NCBI RefSeq assembly: GCF_001500065.1 | Contig: NZ_LQIN01000008.1 | Location: 46,177 to 110,176 of the forward strand | Direction of reading: 5' to 3' | DNA from: Mycobacterium sp. IS-3022 | GTDB lineage: Bacteria; Actinomycetota; Actinomycetes; Mycobacteriales; Mycobacteriaceae | DNA length: 64,000 bases | Shown: positions 26,380-34,580 of the stretch, piece after piece | Layout of the letters: the number at the start of each line of letters is the position of its first letter | How positions within the stretch are numbered: the stretch's first letter is position 1 | Notes under the pieces: model-generated | The model's database searches: none | What the model saw: only the letters and a program-made list of their open reading frames with translations | What the model was told of the DNA's origin: nothing | Program-made: the position numbers and the translations under genes

Positions 26380-28368
26380 TTCGGCGAACCGGCCCTGCAG
26401 CGCGGGCCACCAGATGCGCGGCCCGATGAGCGTGAACAGCGCCGGGATGATCACCGTGCGCACCACGAACGTGTCGAGCAGGATGCCAAGGCCGACGATG
26501 ATGCCGACCTGTGTCAGCACGATCAGCGGCAGCACGCCGAGCACGCAGAACACCGCGGCCAGCACGATGCCCGCGCTGGTGATCACCGCGCCGGTGGCCG
26601 ACACCGCGCGGACGATCCCGTCGCGCGTGCCGTGTTCGGGAGTCTCCTCGCGGGCCCGGGTCACCAAGAAGATCGTGTAGTCCACGCCGAGCGCCACCAG
26701 GAACAGGAACGCGAACAGCGGCGCGGTGTTGTCCAGCGCGGGGAAGCCGAACAGGTGAACGCTGGCCCAGCCGCCCAGGCCCAGCGCGGCCAGCGCGCTC
26801 AACACGGTCACCGCCACCAGGATCAGCGGCGCCAGCGCTGTGCGGAGCAACACGTACAGCACCGCCAGCACCACGACCAGGATGGCCGGTATCACCACCA
26901 GCCGGTCGCGGGAGGCGGCGGCGCTGGCGTCGCGCGCGGTGGCATCGGAGCCGCCGACCAGGGCTTCAGGATCGACGCCGCGCACTGAATTGCGCAGTGC
27001 GTCAATGGTTTCGAAGGCACGGTCCGAAGCCGGCTCGGCGTCGAGCACCACCGACCACTGGGTGAGTCCGCCGGGACTCTGTCCGGCCGGGTGCGCCGAG
27101 ACCACGCCGGCGGTTTCGGTGATCGCGCGCTGCACCGCGGCGGCGCGGTCCGCCGCCGCGATGACGCGCGTCGGGTCGGTGAGGCCGCTGGGGAAGTGGT
27201 CGGCCAGCGTCTCGTATGCGCTGACCGATTCGGCCTGCACCCGGAACTGCTCGGTCTGCGACAGCCCGACCGGGGTGGTCGAGATCCCGAGGGACAGCAC
27301 CGCCAGGGCGGCCACCGTCACCGCGGCGACGCGTCCGGGCCTGCGAGCCACCGCCTCGGCGATGCGGTGCCAGACGCCGCTGTCGGTGAGGGGTTCGGCG
27401 CCGACAGCGGGGACGAACGGCCAGAACAACCGCTTGCCGAACACGCTCAGCAGTGGCGGCAAGACCAGCATCACGAACACCGCGGCAACGATCAGGCCGG
27501 CAGCGGCCTGCACGCCGAGGCTGCGCACACTCGGCGAGGACGCGAACACCAGCGTGAGCAGGGCCAGCACCACGGTGGCATTGCTGGCGACGATCGCCGG
27601 ACCGGCCCGGCGCACCGCGGTGCCCAGCGCGTCGCGGTGGTTCGTCGTGCGGCCCAGTTCCTCGCGATACCGCGAGATGAGCAGCAGCGCGTAGTTGGTG
27701 CCCGCGCCGAAGACCAGCACGCTGGTGATGCCCGACGTCGAACCGTCCGGGGTCATGCCGAAGGCCTGAGCGACCGCGCTGCCCAGCACCGCTGCCACCC
27801 GGTCGGCGAAGCCGATCACCGCCAGCGGCACCAGCCACAGCACGGGGGAGCGGTAGGTGATGATCAGCAGCAGCGCCACTACGGCCGCGGTGACGGCCAA
27901 CAGTGTGAAGTTGGCTCCGGAGAACGAGTCCGCGATGTCGGCGCCGAACGCCGGGCCACCGGTGATTTCGCTGCGCAGGTCTGCGGGCAGGCCGTCGGCG
28001 GCCGTCGCACGCAGCTTCTCGACCTCGTCGGTGAGGGCGAATCCCGTCAGGTCGGCGTCCAACGGCACGACCGCGAGCGCGGCCACGCCGTCGGCCGACA
28101 CCTGGGCTGCGGGCCACCTCTGCTTGACGGCGGCGACGTCGTCCGGGCGCAGCGGCGCGCCGTCGCCGCGGGTGATCACGACTATCGCCGGGACGCGGTC
28201 GCCGCCCGGGAACTGCGCCCGCAGCGCGTCGACGCGCGCCGACTCGGCTGACTCGGGTACGGGTACCGGCGACCGCGCGCTCGAGTCGTCGCTGCCGACG
28301 AGCGCCATCAGGGCGCCGGAGACCAGCACGACGAGAACCGCGAGTACCCAGGAGATGCGCCGGGACAT
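26359..28368 (-). CDS. MMPL/YdfJ-family RND transporter
   Basis: 669 residues, 11-12 helices in two repeats: an N-terminal helix, a periplasmic domain 30-150, five helices, a second periplasmic domain 365-490 and five more helices. The proton-relay pair in the second half is intact (GVDYTIF, D563-Y564), but the first half has GAGTNYALLLISRYREEL with Asn225 where Asp is usual. It is a likely exporter of a lipid or drug; the substrate is unknown. The last residues (AETDVSVD) are encoded by an arm of a repeat element. Divergent from a MarR gene that probably controls it. Confidence 0.87.
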   Translation of the reverse strand: MSRRISWVLAVLVVLVSGALMALVGSDDSSARSPVPVPESAESARVDALRAQFPGGDRVPAIVVITRGDGAPLRPDDVAAVKQRWPAAQVSADGVAALAVVPLDADLTGFALTDEVEKLRATAADGLPADLRSEITGGPAFGADIADSFSGANFTLLAVTAAVVALLLIITYRSPVLWLVPLAVIGFADRVAAVLGSAVAQAFGMTPDGSTSGITSVLVFGAGTNYALLLISRYREELGRTTNHRDALGTAVRRAGPAIVASNATVVLALLTLVFASSPSVRSLGVQAAAGLIVAAVFVMLVLPPLLSVFGKRLFWPFVPAVGAEPLTDSGVWHRIAEAVARRPGRVAAVTVAALAVLSLGISTTPVGLSQTEQFRVQAESVSAYETLADHFPSGLTDPTRVIAAADRAAAVQRAITETAGVVSAHPAGQSPGGLTQWSVVLDAEPASDRAFETIDALRNSVRGVDPEALVGGSDATARDASAAASRDRLVVIPAILVVVLAVLYVLLRTALAPLILVAVTVLSALAALGLGGWASVHLFGFPALDNTAPLFAFLFLVALGVDYTIFLVTRAREETPEHGTRDGIVRAVSATGAVITSAGIVLAAVFCVLGVLPLIVLTQVGIIVGLGILLDTFVVRTVIIPALFTLIGPRIWWPALQGRFAETDVSVD

Positions 28369-28410
28369 GACGACGAATATTTCAGATACTTAACGATCAG
28401 GCAAACGGCC

Positions 28411-28416
28411 TATGCT
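28411..28416 (+). promoter_or_regulatory. -10 box of leaderless MarR gene
   Basis: TATGCT, 7 nt before GTG at 28424. The ATG at 28412 lies inside this box and is unlikely to be translated. Confidence 0.55.
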
Positions 28417-28423
28417 TTCGGTC

Positions 28424-28909
28424 GTGCCGGAGGACCGCGACGCGCTCGAGGCGACGATCGCCGCCGATGTGCGGGCGATCAACGCCGAATCCGACGGCAT
28501 CGGCAGGCTGTTCGCGAGCCGACACGACGTCGCCGCCAACGATTTTCGCGCTCTGCTGTATGTGATGGTCGCAGAGACGCAGGGGTCGCCGTTGACGGCC
28601 GGGGACCTGCGCAAGCGGATGGGCATGTCGGCCGCGGCGATCACCTACCTCGTCGAGCGGATGATCGCGTCCGGACACTTCCGGCGGGAGTCCGACCCCC
28701 TCGACCGCCGCAAGGTGATCCTTCGGGTGGCTGATCACGGAATGGACGTCGCACGAGGGTTTTTCACGCCGCTGGCCGAACGCACGCACGACGCGCTGGC
28801 CGGGCTGTCCGATGCCGAGCTGGCCGCGGCGCACCGCACGTTCACCGCCCTCATCGACGCCATGCGCCAATTCCGCGGGCAGCTCGAGGAGTCTGCTCTC
28901 TCGAACTGA
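28424..28909 (+). CDS. MarR-family transcriptional regulator
   Basis: 161 residues. The winged helix-turn-helix spans about residues 45-105: LTAGDLRKRMGMSAAAITYLVERM (recognition helix, quoted in part as MSAAAITYLVERM) and the wing DPLDRRKVILRVADHG with the conserved DxRxxxxxLT-like DRRKVILRV. The flanking N- and C-terminal helices form the dimer interface. It is divergent from the MMPL transporter with 55 bp between starts, a classic repressor/efflux layout. I chose GTG at 28424 over ATG at 28412 because of the -10 box position. Ligand unknown. Confidence 0.86.
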   Translation: MPEDRDALEATIAADVRAINAESDGIGRLFASRHDVAANDFRALLYVMVAETQGSPLTAGDLRKRMGMSAAAITYLVERMIASGHFRRESDPLDRRKVILRVADHGMDVARGFFTPLAERTHDALAGLSDAELAAAHRTFTALIDAMRQFRGQLEESALSN

Positions 28910-28936
28910 GTCGACGTCTGGCAGGCTGGACGCGCG

Positions 28937-30196
28937 ATGAGTGACACCCCTGACAACCAGACGCCGCTCGACGCCGGCGAGGCGGTGACCGGACCGGAAC
29001 CTGCCGCCGGGATGTCCGGTCCGTCCTCGGTGATGCTGCTCGGCTCGGGCGAACTGAGCCGGGAGTTGGCGCTGGCATTCCAGCGGCTCGGCGCCGAGGT
29101 CATCGCGGTCGACCGCTACGCCGACGCCCCCGCGCACGGGGTGGCCGACCGCCCGATCGTCGCCAAGATGAACGACGCCGAGGTGCTGTCCGCGCTGATC
29201 GAGAAGGAGAACCCGCGTTACCTCGTGGCCGAGGCGGGCCTGATCGCGGCCGATGCGCTGATCACGGTCGCCGAACGCGGCGAGGTCGAGGTGTTCCCCA
29301 CCCCCCGCAGCACCCGGCTGTCGCTGGATCGGGAGGGACTGCGCAGGTTGGCCGCCGACGAGCTCGGGTTGCCCACCGCGCCGTTCTGGTTCGCGGGGTC
29401 GACCGAGGAACTGACCGCGATCGCGCAGCACGCCGGTTTTCCGTTGGTCGTCAAGCCGATCGCCTCGGCGCCCGGCGAAGGCGAGTCGGTGCTGGTCCGT
29501 CCCGAGGATGTCGAACCCGCCTGGCAGCGCGCCGTCGCCGCCGGCCGGATGCCGCACAACCGGGTGATGGTCGAGTCCGTGGTGGAGGTCGACTTCGAGG
29601 TCACGCTGTTGACGATCCGCACCGTCGGGCCGACGGGTCCCGCGGTGCACTTCTGCGAGCCGATCGGGCACCGCCAGGCGGACGGCGATCTGCTCGAGTC
29701 GTGGCAGCCGCAGCGGCTGGCGCCGGCCGCGCTGGACGCCGCGAAGTCCATCGGCGCGCGCATCGTGAACTCGCTCGGCGGCCGCGGCGTGTTCGGCGTC
29801 GAGCTGCTGGTCAGCGGTGACGAAGTCTATTTCGACAACGTGCGCCCGCGACCGCACGACAGCGGCCTGGTCACGCTGCGCTCGCAGCGACTCTCGGAGT
29901 TCGAGTTGCATGCCCGCGCGATCCTGGGGCTGCCCGTCGACACCATCATGATCTCGCCGGCCGCCGCGGAGGTCAGCTACGCCGGGGCGGAGGCGAACCC
30001 GGCGATCGTGGGCGACCCCCAGGCGGTGCTCGCCGACGCGCTCACCGTCGCCGAGAGCGACGCTCGGCTGTTCAACCGTCCGGACGAGACCGAGGCCAGG
30101 CGGCGACTCGCGGTGGCGCTGGCCACCGCGCCCGATCCGATCGTCGCCCGCGACCGCGCCCGGCGCGTCACCGCCGCACTGCGCCGGCTCTGGTAG
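28937..30196 (+). CDS. purT: Formate-dependent phosphoribosylglycinamide formyltransferase
   Basis: 419 residues, equal to the length I recall for Rv0389. ATP-grasp enzyme: the N-terminal preATP domain has MLLGSGELSRELALAFQRLG; the grasp core has PLVVKPIASAPGEGESV and MVESVVEVDFEVTLLTIRT (in part VESVVEVDFEVTLLTIR); the C-terminal metal and phosphate residues are in GVFGVELLVSGDEVYFDNVRPRPHDSG (in part VRPRPHDSG). It makes formyl-GAR from GAR, formate and ATP, an alternative to folate-dependent PurN in purine synthesis. It starts a co-directional cluster through metZ. Confidence 0.96.
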   Translation: MSDTPDNQTPLDAGEAVTGPEPAAGMSGPSSVMLLGSGELSRELALAFQRLGAEVIAVDRYADAPAHGVADRPIVAKMNDAEVLSALIEKENPRYLVAEAGLIAADALITVAERGEVEVFPTPRSTRLSLDREGLRRLAADELGLPTAPFWFAGSTEELTAIAQHAGFPLVVKPIASAPGEGESVLVRPEDVEPAWQRAVAAGRMPHNRVMVESVVEVDFEVTLLTIRTVGPTGPAVHFCEPIGHRQADGDLLESWQPQRLAPAALDAAKSIGARIVNSLGGRGVFGVELLVSGDEVYFDNVRPRPHDSGLVTLRSQRLSEFELHARAILGLPVDTIMISPAAAEVSYAGAEANPAIVGDPQAVLADALTVAESDARLFNRPDETEARRRLAVALATAPDPIVARDRARRVTAALRRLW

Positions 30197-30199
30197 CTC

Positions 30200-30658
30200 G
30201 TGACAGACGCCACGCCAGACCCCGAGCCGGAGCCCGGTGACCGATCGACCGCGGCACCGTTCCTGATCGCGCTCACGATCTTTGTGCTCGTGGTGATCGC
30301 AATCGGCCTGCTGAATCTGTTCAAGGACGACGAGCCGCCCGCCGATCAGCAGGTCGCCCGGGCCGCGGTCGGACAGAACGACGCGCTGCAGCGGCAGAAC
30401 TACTCCGACTTCCGCGGCTACACGTGTCCGGCCCACGCCGGTACTGAAACGGAAGTGCTCGCAGCGCAACGCAATTCGGTTGACCAGCGCGGTGAGCGGT
30501 TCGTCGACGACGTCACCGATGTGAAGATCGACGGGGACAGCGCGACCGCCACCGTGACGTATCACTTCGACAAGGCCCCGGACGACAAGAAGGCGGTCGA
30601 GATGACCTTCGTGCGCGACGGCGACGCCTGGAAGGTCTGTTCCCCCGGACCCGAGTAG
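30200..30658 (+). CDS. Single-pass membrane protein with NTF2-like outer domain
   Basis: 152 residues. A short acidic, proline-rich cytoplasmic N terminus, one helix (FLIALTIFVLVVIAIGLLNL, about 21-40), then a 105-residue extracytoplasmic domain with two Cys (GYTCPAH and WKVCSPG). The ending FVRDGDAWKVCSPGPE parallels FVREGSQWKACHYHP at 5266-5679 and FRDDQWKICQAPQ at 18267-19169. GTG start 3 nt after purT, so likely co-translated. Function unknown. Confidence 0.75.
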   Translation: MTDATPDPEPEPGDRSTAAPFLIALTIFVLVVIAIGLLNLFKDDEPPADQQVARAAVGQNDALQRQNYSDFRGYTCPAHAGTETEVLAAQRNSVDQRGERFVDDVTDVKIDGDSATATVTYHFDKAPDDKKAVEMTFVRDGDAWKVCSPGPE

Positions 30659-30678
30659 CTGTGGGACACTCAACGATC

Positions 30679-31092
30679 GTGAGTTATGCCGGAGACATCA
30701 CGCCCGAGGAGGCATGGTCGCTGCTGGCCGGCACCCCCGACGCCGTGCTGGTGGACTGCCGCACCGACGCCGAGTGGCGCTTCGTCGGCGTGCCCGACCT
30801 GTCCTCGCTGCAGCGCGATGTCGTGTTCATCGAATGGAATCGCGTCGACGGCACGCACAACGAGTCGTTCGTCGAAGAGCTGAAGTCGGCAGGAATCACC
30901 CCCGGGGAAAGGCCGGTGGTGTTCCTGTGTCGGTCCGGTAACCGGTCGATCGGCGCCGCCGAGGCCGCCACCGAGGCGGGCATCGCGCCGTCGTACAACG
31001 TGCTCGACGGCTTCGAGGGCAACCTCGACGAGAATCGCCATCGCGGCCGCACCGGGTGGAAGGCCGTCGGCCTGCCCTGGAAGCAGTCATGA
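30679..31092 (+). CDS. Rhodanese-like sulfurtransferase (Rv0390-type)
   Basis: 137 residues, a single rhodanese domain. The active-site loop FLCRSGNRS carries the catalytic Cys (about 93), preceded by VLVDCRTDAEWRFVGVPDL (CDC25/rhodanese fold) and followed by NVLDGFEGNLD. It may carry persulphide sulphur. It is fused by an ATGA overlap to metZ, a sulphur-assimilating enzyme, so a role in supplying or removing sulphide or persulphide is plausible. GTG at 30679 matches the MxYAGDITP start remembered for the M. tuberculosis protein; GTG at 30661 is the alternative. Confidence 0.87.
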   Translation: MSYAGDITPEEAWSLLAGTPDAVLVDCRTDAEWRFVGVPDLSSLQRDVVFIEWNRVDGTHNESFVEELKSAGITPGERPVVFLCRSGNRSIGAAEAATEAGIAPSYNVLDGFEGNLDENRHRGRTGWKAVGLPWKQS

Positions 31093-32315
31093 CTTCTGGC
31101 CCGGAGAACCCCGTGCCGTCCGTCCGAACACCCGCGGAACTGCCCGAGGGCGTCAGCCAGGCCACCGTCGGCGTGCGCGGCGGGCTCTTGCGGTCGGAGT
31201 TCGAAGAGACCGCCGAGGGATTGTTCCTCACCTCGGGGTACGTCTACGCATCCGCTGCCGAGGCCGAGAGGGCGTTCACCGGGGAAAGCGACCGCTATGT
31301 GTACTCCCGCTACGGCAACCCGACGATCTCGATGTTCGAGGAGCGCTTGCGGCTGATCGAAGGCGCGCCTGCCTGTTTCGCGACCGCGTCGGGGATGGCC
31401 GCCGTGTTCACGTCGCTGGGGGCGCTGCTCGCGGCCGGTGACCGGCTGGTCGCCGCGCGCAGCCTGTTCGGGTCATGCTTCGTCGTCTGCAACGAGATCC
31501 TGCCGCGCTGGGGTGTGGAGACGGTGTTCGTCGACGGCGACGACCTGTCGCAGTGGGAAGAGGCGCTCTCGGTGCCGACGGCGGCGGTGTTCTTCGAGAC
31601 GCCGTCCAACCCGATGCAGCAACTGGTGGACATCGCCGCGGTATGCGACCTCGCCCATGCCGCGGACGCAAAAGTCGTGCTGGACAACGTGTTCGCGACG
31701 CCGATCCTGCAGCAGGGTTTCCCGCTGGGGGCCGACGTCGTCGTGTACTCCGGCACCAAGCACATCGACGGGCAGGGGCGTGTGCTCGGCGGCGCGATCC
31801 TGGGCGACAAGGAATACATCGACGAGCCGGTGCAGAAGCTGATGCGCCACACCGGGCCCGCGCTGAGCCCGTTCAACGCGTGGACGCTGCTCAAAGGCCT
31901 TGAGACGATGGCGGTTCGGGTGGACTACCAGAATGCGTCGGCGCAGCGGATCGCCGAGTTCCTGGAGAAGCACCCGTCGGTCAGCTGGGTGCGTTATCCG
32001 TTCCTGGAATCCCATCCGCAGTACGACCTGGCCAAGCGCCAGATGACCGGGGGCGGAACGGTGGTCACGTTCGAGCTCAAGGGTGGCAGCAAGGAGCGGG
32101 CGTTCGAGGTGCTCGACAAACTGCGCATCATCGACATCTCGAACAATCTGGGCGACGCCAAGTCCTTGATCACCCACCCCGCGACCACCACACACCGCGC
32201 GATGGGTCCGGAGGGCCGCGCGGCCATCGGGCTCGGCGACGGTGTGGTGCGAATCTCGGTGGGGCTGGAGGGAACTGAAGATCTGCTCAACGATCTGGAT
32301 CAGGCGCTCGCGTAG
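31089..32315 (+). CDS. metZ: O-succinylhomoserine sulfhydrylase
   Basis: 408 residues of the Cys/Met metabolism PLP-dependent family. SRYGNPTISMFEERL, FATASGMAAVF, the PLP-linked Lys in VYSGTKHIDGQGRVLGG and SLITHPATTTHR are diagnostic. It converts O-succinylhomoserine (or acetylhomoserine) and sulphide to homocysteine, the direct sulphydrylation route to methionine. ATG at 31089 overlaps the rhodanese stop by 4 nt. The following gene starts immediately after the stop codon. Confidence 0.95.
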   Translation: MTSGPENPVPSVRTPAELPEGVSQATVGVRGGLLRSEFEETAEGLFLTSGYVYASAAEAERAFTGESDRYVYSRYGNPTISMFEERLRLIEGAPACFATASGMAAVFTSLGALLAAGDRLVAARSLFGSCFVVCNEILPRWGVETVFVDGDDLSQWEEALSVPTAAVFFETPSNPMQQLVDIAAVCDLAHAADAKVVLDNVFATPILQQGFPLGADVVVYSGTKHIDGQGRVLGGAILGDKEYIDEPVQKLMRHTGPALSPFNAWTLLKGLETMAVRVDYQNASAQRIAEFLEKHPSVSWVRYPFLESHPQYDLAKRQMTGGGTVVTFELKGGSKERAFEVLDKLRIIDISNNLGDAKSLITHPATTTHRAMGPEGRAAIGLGDGVVRISVGLEGTEDLLNDLDQALA

Positions 32316-32735
32316 GTGTCCAGGCGCAGCGATGCGAAGAAGGCGCGCCGGCGCAAGCGGCAGGCCGCCCGCAACGAGCGGTGGGTTCCCGACGGCGTGA
32401 TGGACGCGCTGACCGAGCAGACCGCGACGGCGGCGGTGCTGGAGGCCTTCGACGCGCGAATCACAGAGCGGGGCTGGGTGTTCGACGACGAGCTTTCCGA
32501 TGAGGAGTCGGCGTTGTGGTTCTATCCGCCGTCGCACGCCGACGTGCCCGATGAGGATCTCGTCAACGTGACGACGATCGTGCTGACCGCTGAGGACGCC
32601 GCGGACGTCGCACATGTGGTGTTCGTGGGAACTGCGGACGACTACCAGTTCGACCTCGAGGAACTGTTCGACTGTGTGGAGGTCATCGAGGGCTATCGGC
32701 TGGGAGATCCGCCGCCGCGGTTTCCAGACGCTTAG
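32316..32735 (+). CDS. Conserved hypothetical protein with basic N-terminus
   Basis: 139 residues. The first 22 are strongly basic (SRRSDAKKARRRKRQAARNE), suggesting nucleic-acid or membrane-surface contact. The rest is acidic with WxFDDELSDEESALWFYPPS and a LFDCVEVIEGYRLGDPPPRFPD ending (in part EVIEGYRLGDPPPRFPD), a pattern seen in small actinobacterial hypothetical proteins. No membrane segment or catalytic motif. GTG directly follows the metZ stop with no gap, so translation is likely coupled. A long palindrome lies just downstream, before a convergent SDR gene. Confidence 0.7.
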   Translation: MSRRSDAKKARRRKRQAARNERWVPDGVMDALTEQTATAAVLEAFDARITERGWVFDDELSDEESALWFYPPSHADVPDEDLVNVTTIVLTAEDAADVAHVVFVGTADDYQFDLEELFDCVEVIEGYRLGDPPPRFPDA

Positions 32736-32743
32736 CGGCGGGT

Positions 32744-32813
32744 CCTACGCGCGAGATTGCACTCAGGGCTGTTCGTCCCGAATCACGACCGTGTATGCAA
32801 TCTCGAGCGTAGG
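32744..32813. repeat. Inverted repeat, family C (possible bidirectional terminator)
   Basis: Arms 32744-32761 (CCTACGCGCGAGATTGCA) and 32796-32813 pair at 17 of 18 positions with a 34-nt loop. It exactly fills the gap between two convergent genes. Confidence 0.75.
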
Positions 32814-32820
32814 CGGCCGG

Positions 32821-33687
32821 TTAGGACTTGTCGGCCTGTCCCTCGACGACGCCGTGCGCGGTGCGGGCGCGGTCCTCGTAGTTCTTGCGGGCGGTGGTGT
32901 CGAACTCGAGGAACACGTTGTCCAGCCCGAGCTTGCGGTTCATCCACCGCCGCCCGCGGGGGCCGAGCATCTGCGCGGCCTGGGCGGTGAAGCGCAGGAA
33001 CGGCGGGACCGCGACATGCGTCTTCGGCTTGTCGAGGGTCTTCACGATCGCTGCGGCGATCTCCTCCGGCTCGACCGGCTTGGTGCCGATCGTCTCCTTG
33101 GTGCCCGAGATCAGCTCGGTGCGGGTGAACGGCGGCATGACCACCGACACGTCGACGCCGTGCGGTGCGACCTCGTCGGCCAGCGCAGCGGTCAACCCGA
33201 CCACGCCGAACTTGGCGCCCACATAGACCACCTGACCCGGCACCGGGATCAGCCCGGACAGCGAGGCGATGTTGATGACGTGGCCGCTGCGCCGCGCGAT
33301 CATCTCCGGCAGCACCAGCTGGCAGCCGGTGATCACGCCGTACAGGTTCACCTCGAGCGTCGACCGGATCGACTGCTCGGACTCCTCGAGGAACGGGCCG
33401 ATCGGCATCACGCCGGCATTGTTGATCAACACGTCGATGCGACCGCCGCCGTCGACGCGGGCCTTGTCGAGGAACGTCTCGAACGACTGCCGGTCCGTGA
33501 CGTCGAGCGGGTAGCCGGAGACCGAGCCGAGCTTGGTCAGCGCAGCGACGGCCGACTCCTGCAATGCCACGTCGCGATCGCCGATGACCACGCGCGCCCC
33601 GCGAGCCAGCAGCGCCTTCGCGGTGGCGTAACCGATGCCGCGGGCGGCGCCGGTGACCGCAATGGTCCTACCCCTGATGTTGTCCAT
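32821..33687 (-). CDS. Short-chain dehydrogenase/reductase
   Basis: 288 residues. TGAARGIGYATAKALLARGA (11-30) is the dinucleotide motif, DVTD gives a cofactor contact, NNAG lies near 88 and YVGAK (about 153) has the catalytic Tyr/Lys. The C-terminal third ends in VPPFLRFTAQAAQMLGPRGRR, as in mycobacterial SDRs acting on hydrophobic alcohols or ketones. Start ATG at 33687 with a TAAAGT -10 box 8 nt upstream. It is followed upstream by a fragment of a related SDR, suggesting an ancestral tandem pair. Substrate unknown. Confidence 0.85.
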   Translation of the reverse strand: MDNIRGRTIAVTGAARGIGYATAKALLARGARVVIGDRDVALQESAVAALTKLGSVSGYPLDVTDRQSFETFLDKARVDGGGRIDVLINNAGVMPIGPFLEESEQSIRSTLEVNLYGVITGCQLVLPEMIARRSGHVINIASLSGLIPVPGQVVYVGAKFGVVGLTAALADEVAPHGVDVSVVMPPFTRTELISGTKETIGTKPVEPEEIAAAIVKTLDKPKTHVAVPPFLRFTAQAAQMLGPRGRRWMNRKLGLDNVFLEFDTTARKNYEDRARTAHGVVEGQADKS

Positions 33688-33695
33688 GCGGCCGA

Positions 33696-33701
33696 ACTTT
33701 A
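33696..33701 (-). promoter_or_regulatory. -10 box of near-leaderless SDR gene
   Basis: TAAAGT on the minus strand, 8-nt spacer to ATG at 33687. Confidence 0.45.
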
Positions 33702-33707
33702 CACCTG

Positions 33708-34023
33708 TCAAGTTTTCGTTGGAAGTGCGGTCATCTCGCGTACACGCTTGAGCTGCAGCCTCGCGAAGCGCAATGACAATGCAGGTGAGAGCCGTTCCAG
33801 ATACCACCACGCCTTCCACCACCCCGGCACGATGATGACCGCGTCGTTGCGCAGCACGCGGCGAAGGGCACGTTCGGCGAACACCTCCGGCGCCATCGGC
33901 CGCGCCTGCTCCCAAGATTTCAGGATGTCGTCGTCGCTGACACCGGGCAGGTTGTTACGGCCATACACGCCGCCGGTGAGGATCGGGGTTCGGATCCGCT
34001 CCTGGACACAGCACCGAGGCCCG
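33708..34023 (-). pseudogene. C-terminal remnant of an SDR gene with a frameshift
   Basis: Reading leftwards, one frame encodes RASVLCPGA (34023-33997), the hallmark end of an SDR core. After one surplus G near 33996 the next frame continues as IRTPILTGGVYGR and then an SDR C-terminal tail with PMAPEVFAERALRRVLRNDAVII and VPGWWKAWWYLERLSPALS (both shown in part) to a stop at 33708. About 100 of the expected 270-290 residues remain; the cofactor-binding half is absent and the GNAT gene begins just beyond. An open frame from 34076 exists but its first part is unrelated. Non-functional decay is the simplest reading. Confidence 0.75.
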
Positions 34024-34062
34024 ACACGCTCGGCTCCGTCCTCATTGCGGAAGGATAAGCGC

Positions 34063-34569
34063 GTGACCGAGTTCACCGCAGTCCGTCAACTCCGCTTCGT
34101 GTCGGTCGGTCAGGACGATCCGCTGGCCGAGCCGCTTCTCGCCGAACTCGCGGTCGAGTACGCCCGTCGCTACGGCGGCACCGAACAACGGGTGATGACG
34201 TGGTTGCGGAGCCATCCCGCCGACGAGTTCGAAGCCCCGCACGGCGGTCTGCTCATCGGCCTGCGCGCCGGACGACCCGTCACCGGCGGCGCGTTCCGCC
34301 GATTCGACGATGCCACCGCCGAACTCAAGCGGATCTGGACCGACAGGGACCATCGGCAGCGTGGCTTCGCCAAGGCGCTGCTGGGTGAACTGGAGCGCGA
34401 GATAGTCGCCCGCGGCTATGCCCGCGTCTACCTGACGACCGGCGACCGCCAGCCGGAAGCCGAGGCGCTGTATCTGTCCGCGGGCTACACGCGCCTCGCC
34501 GAGCCGCTCCCCGCCGACGGCGAGGTGTATCCGATCGCGTTCGCCAAGGACCTGCGCCCCGGCCGATAA
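34063..34569 (+). CDS. GNAT-family N-acetyltransferase
   Basis: 168 residues. The acetyl-CoA pyrophosphate-binding loop is RDHRQRGFAKALLGELE (R/Q-x-x-G-x-G/A variant), preceded by the ELKRIWT strand and followed by VYLTTGDRQPEAEALYLSAGY, the usual motif B. Substrate unknown. GTG at 34063 with GGAAGGA 5-11 nt upstream. A much longer open frame reaching back to 32614 is only the antisense of the SDR genes. The stop TAA is part of the -10 box of the next gene. Confidence 0.86.
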   Translation: MTEFTAVRQLRFVSVGQDDPLAEPLLAELAVEYARRYGGTEQRVMTWLRSHPADEFEAPHGGLLIGLRAGRPVTGGAFRRFDDATAELKRIWTDRDHRQRGFAKALLGELEREIVARGYARVYLTTGDRQPEAEALYLSAGYTRLAEPLPADGEVYPIAFAKDLRPGR

Positions 34570-34572
34570 GCT
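34567..34572 (+). promoter_or_regulatory. -10 box overlapping GNAT stop codon
   Basis: TAAGCT; the first three bases are the GNAT stop. 8-nt spacer to GTG at 34581. Confidence 0.4.
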
Positions 34573-34580
34573 GAATCGAG

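Noticed and set aside
28369..28410. MarR operator in the MMPL-MarR gap
   Set aside because: AT-rich sequence with partial symmetry is present, but no convincing inverted repeat could be defined.
32614..34062. Long frame leading into the GNAT gene
   Set aside because: Antisense of the SDR genes; low complexity and no domain. The GNAT start at 34063 has its own ribosome site.
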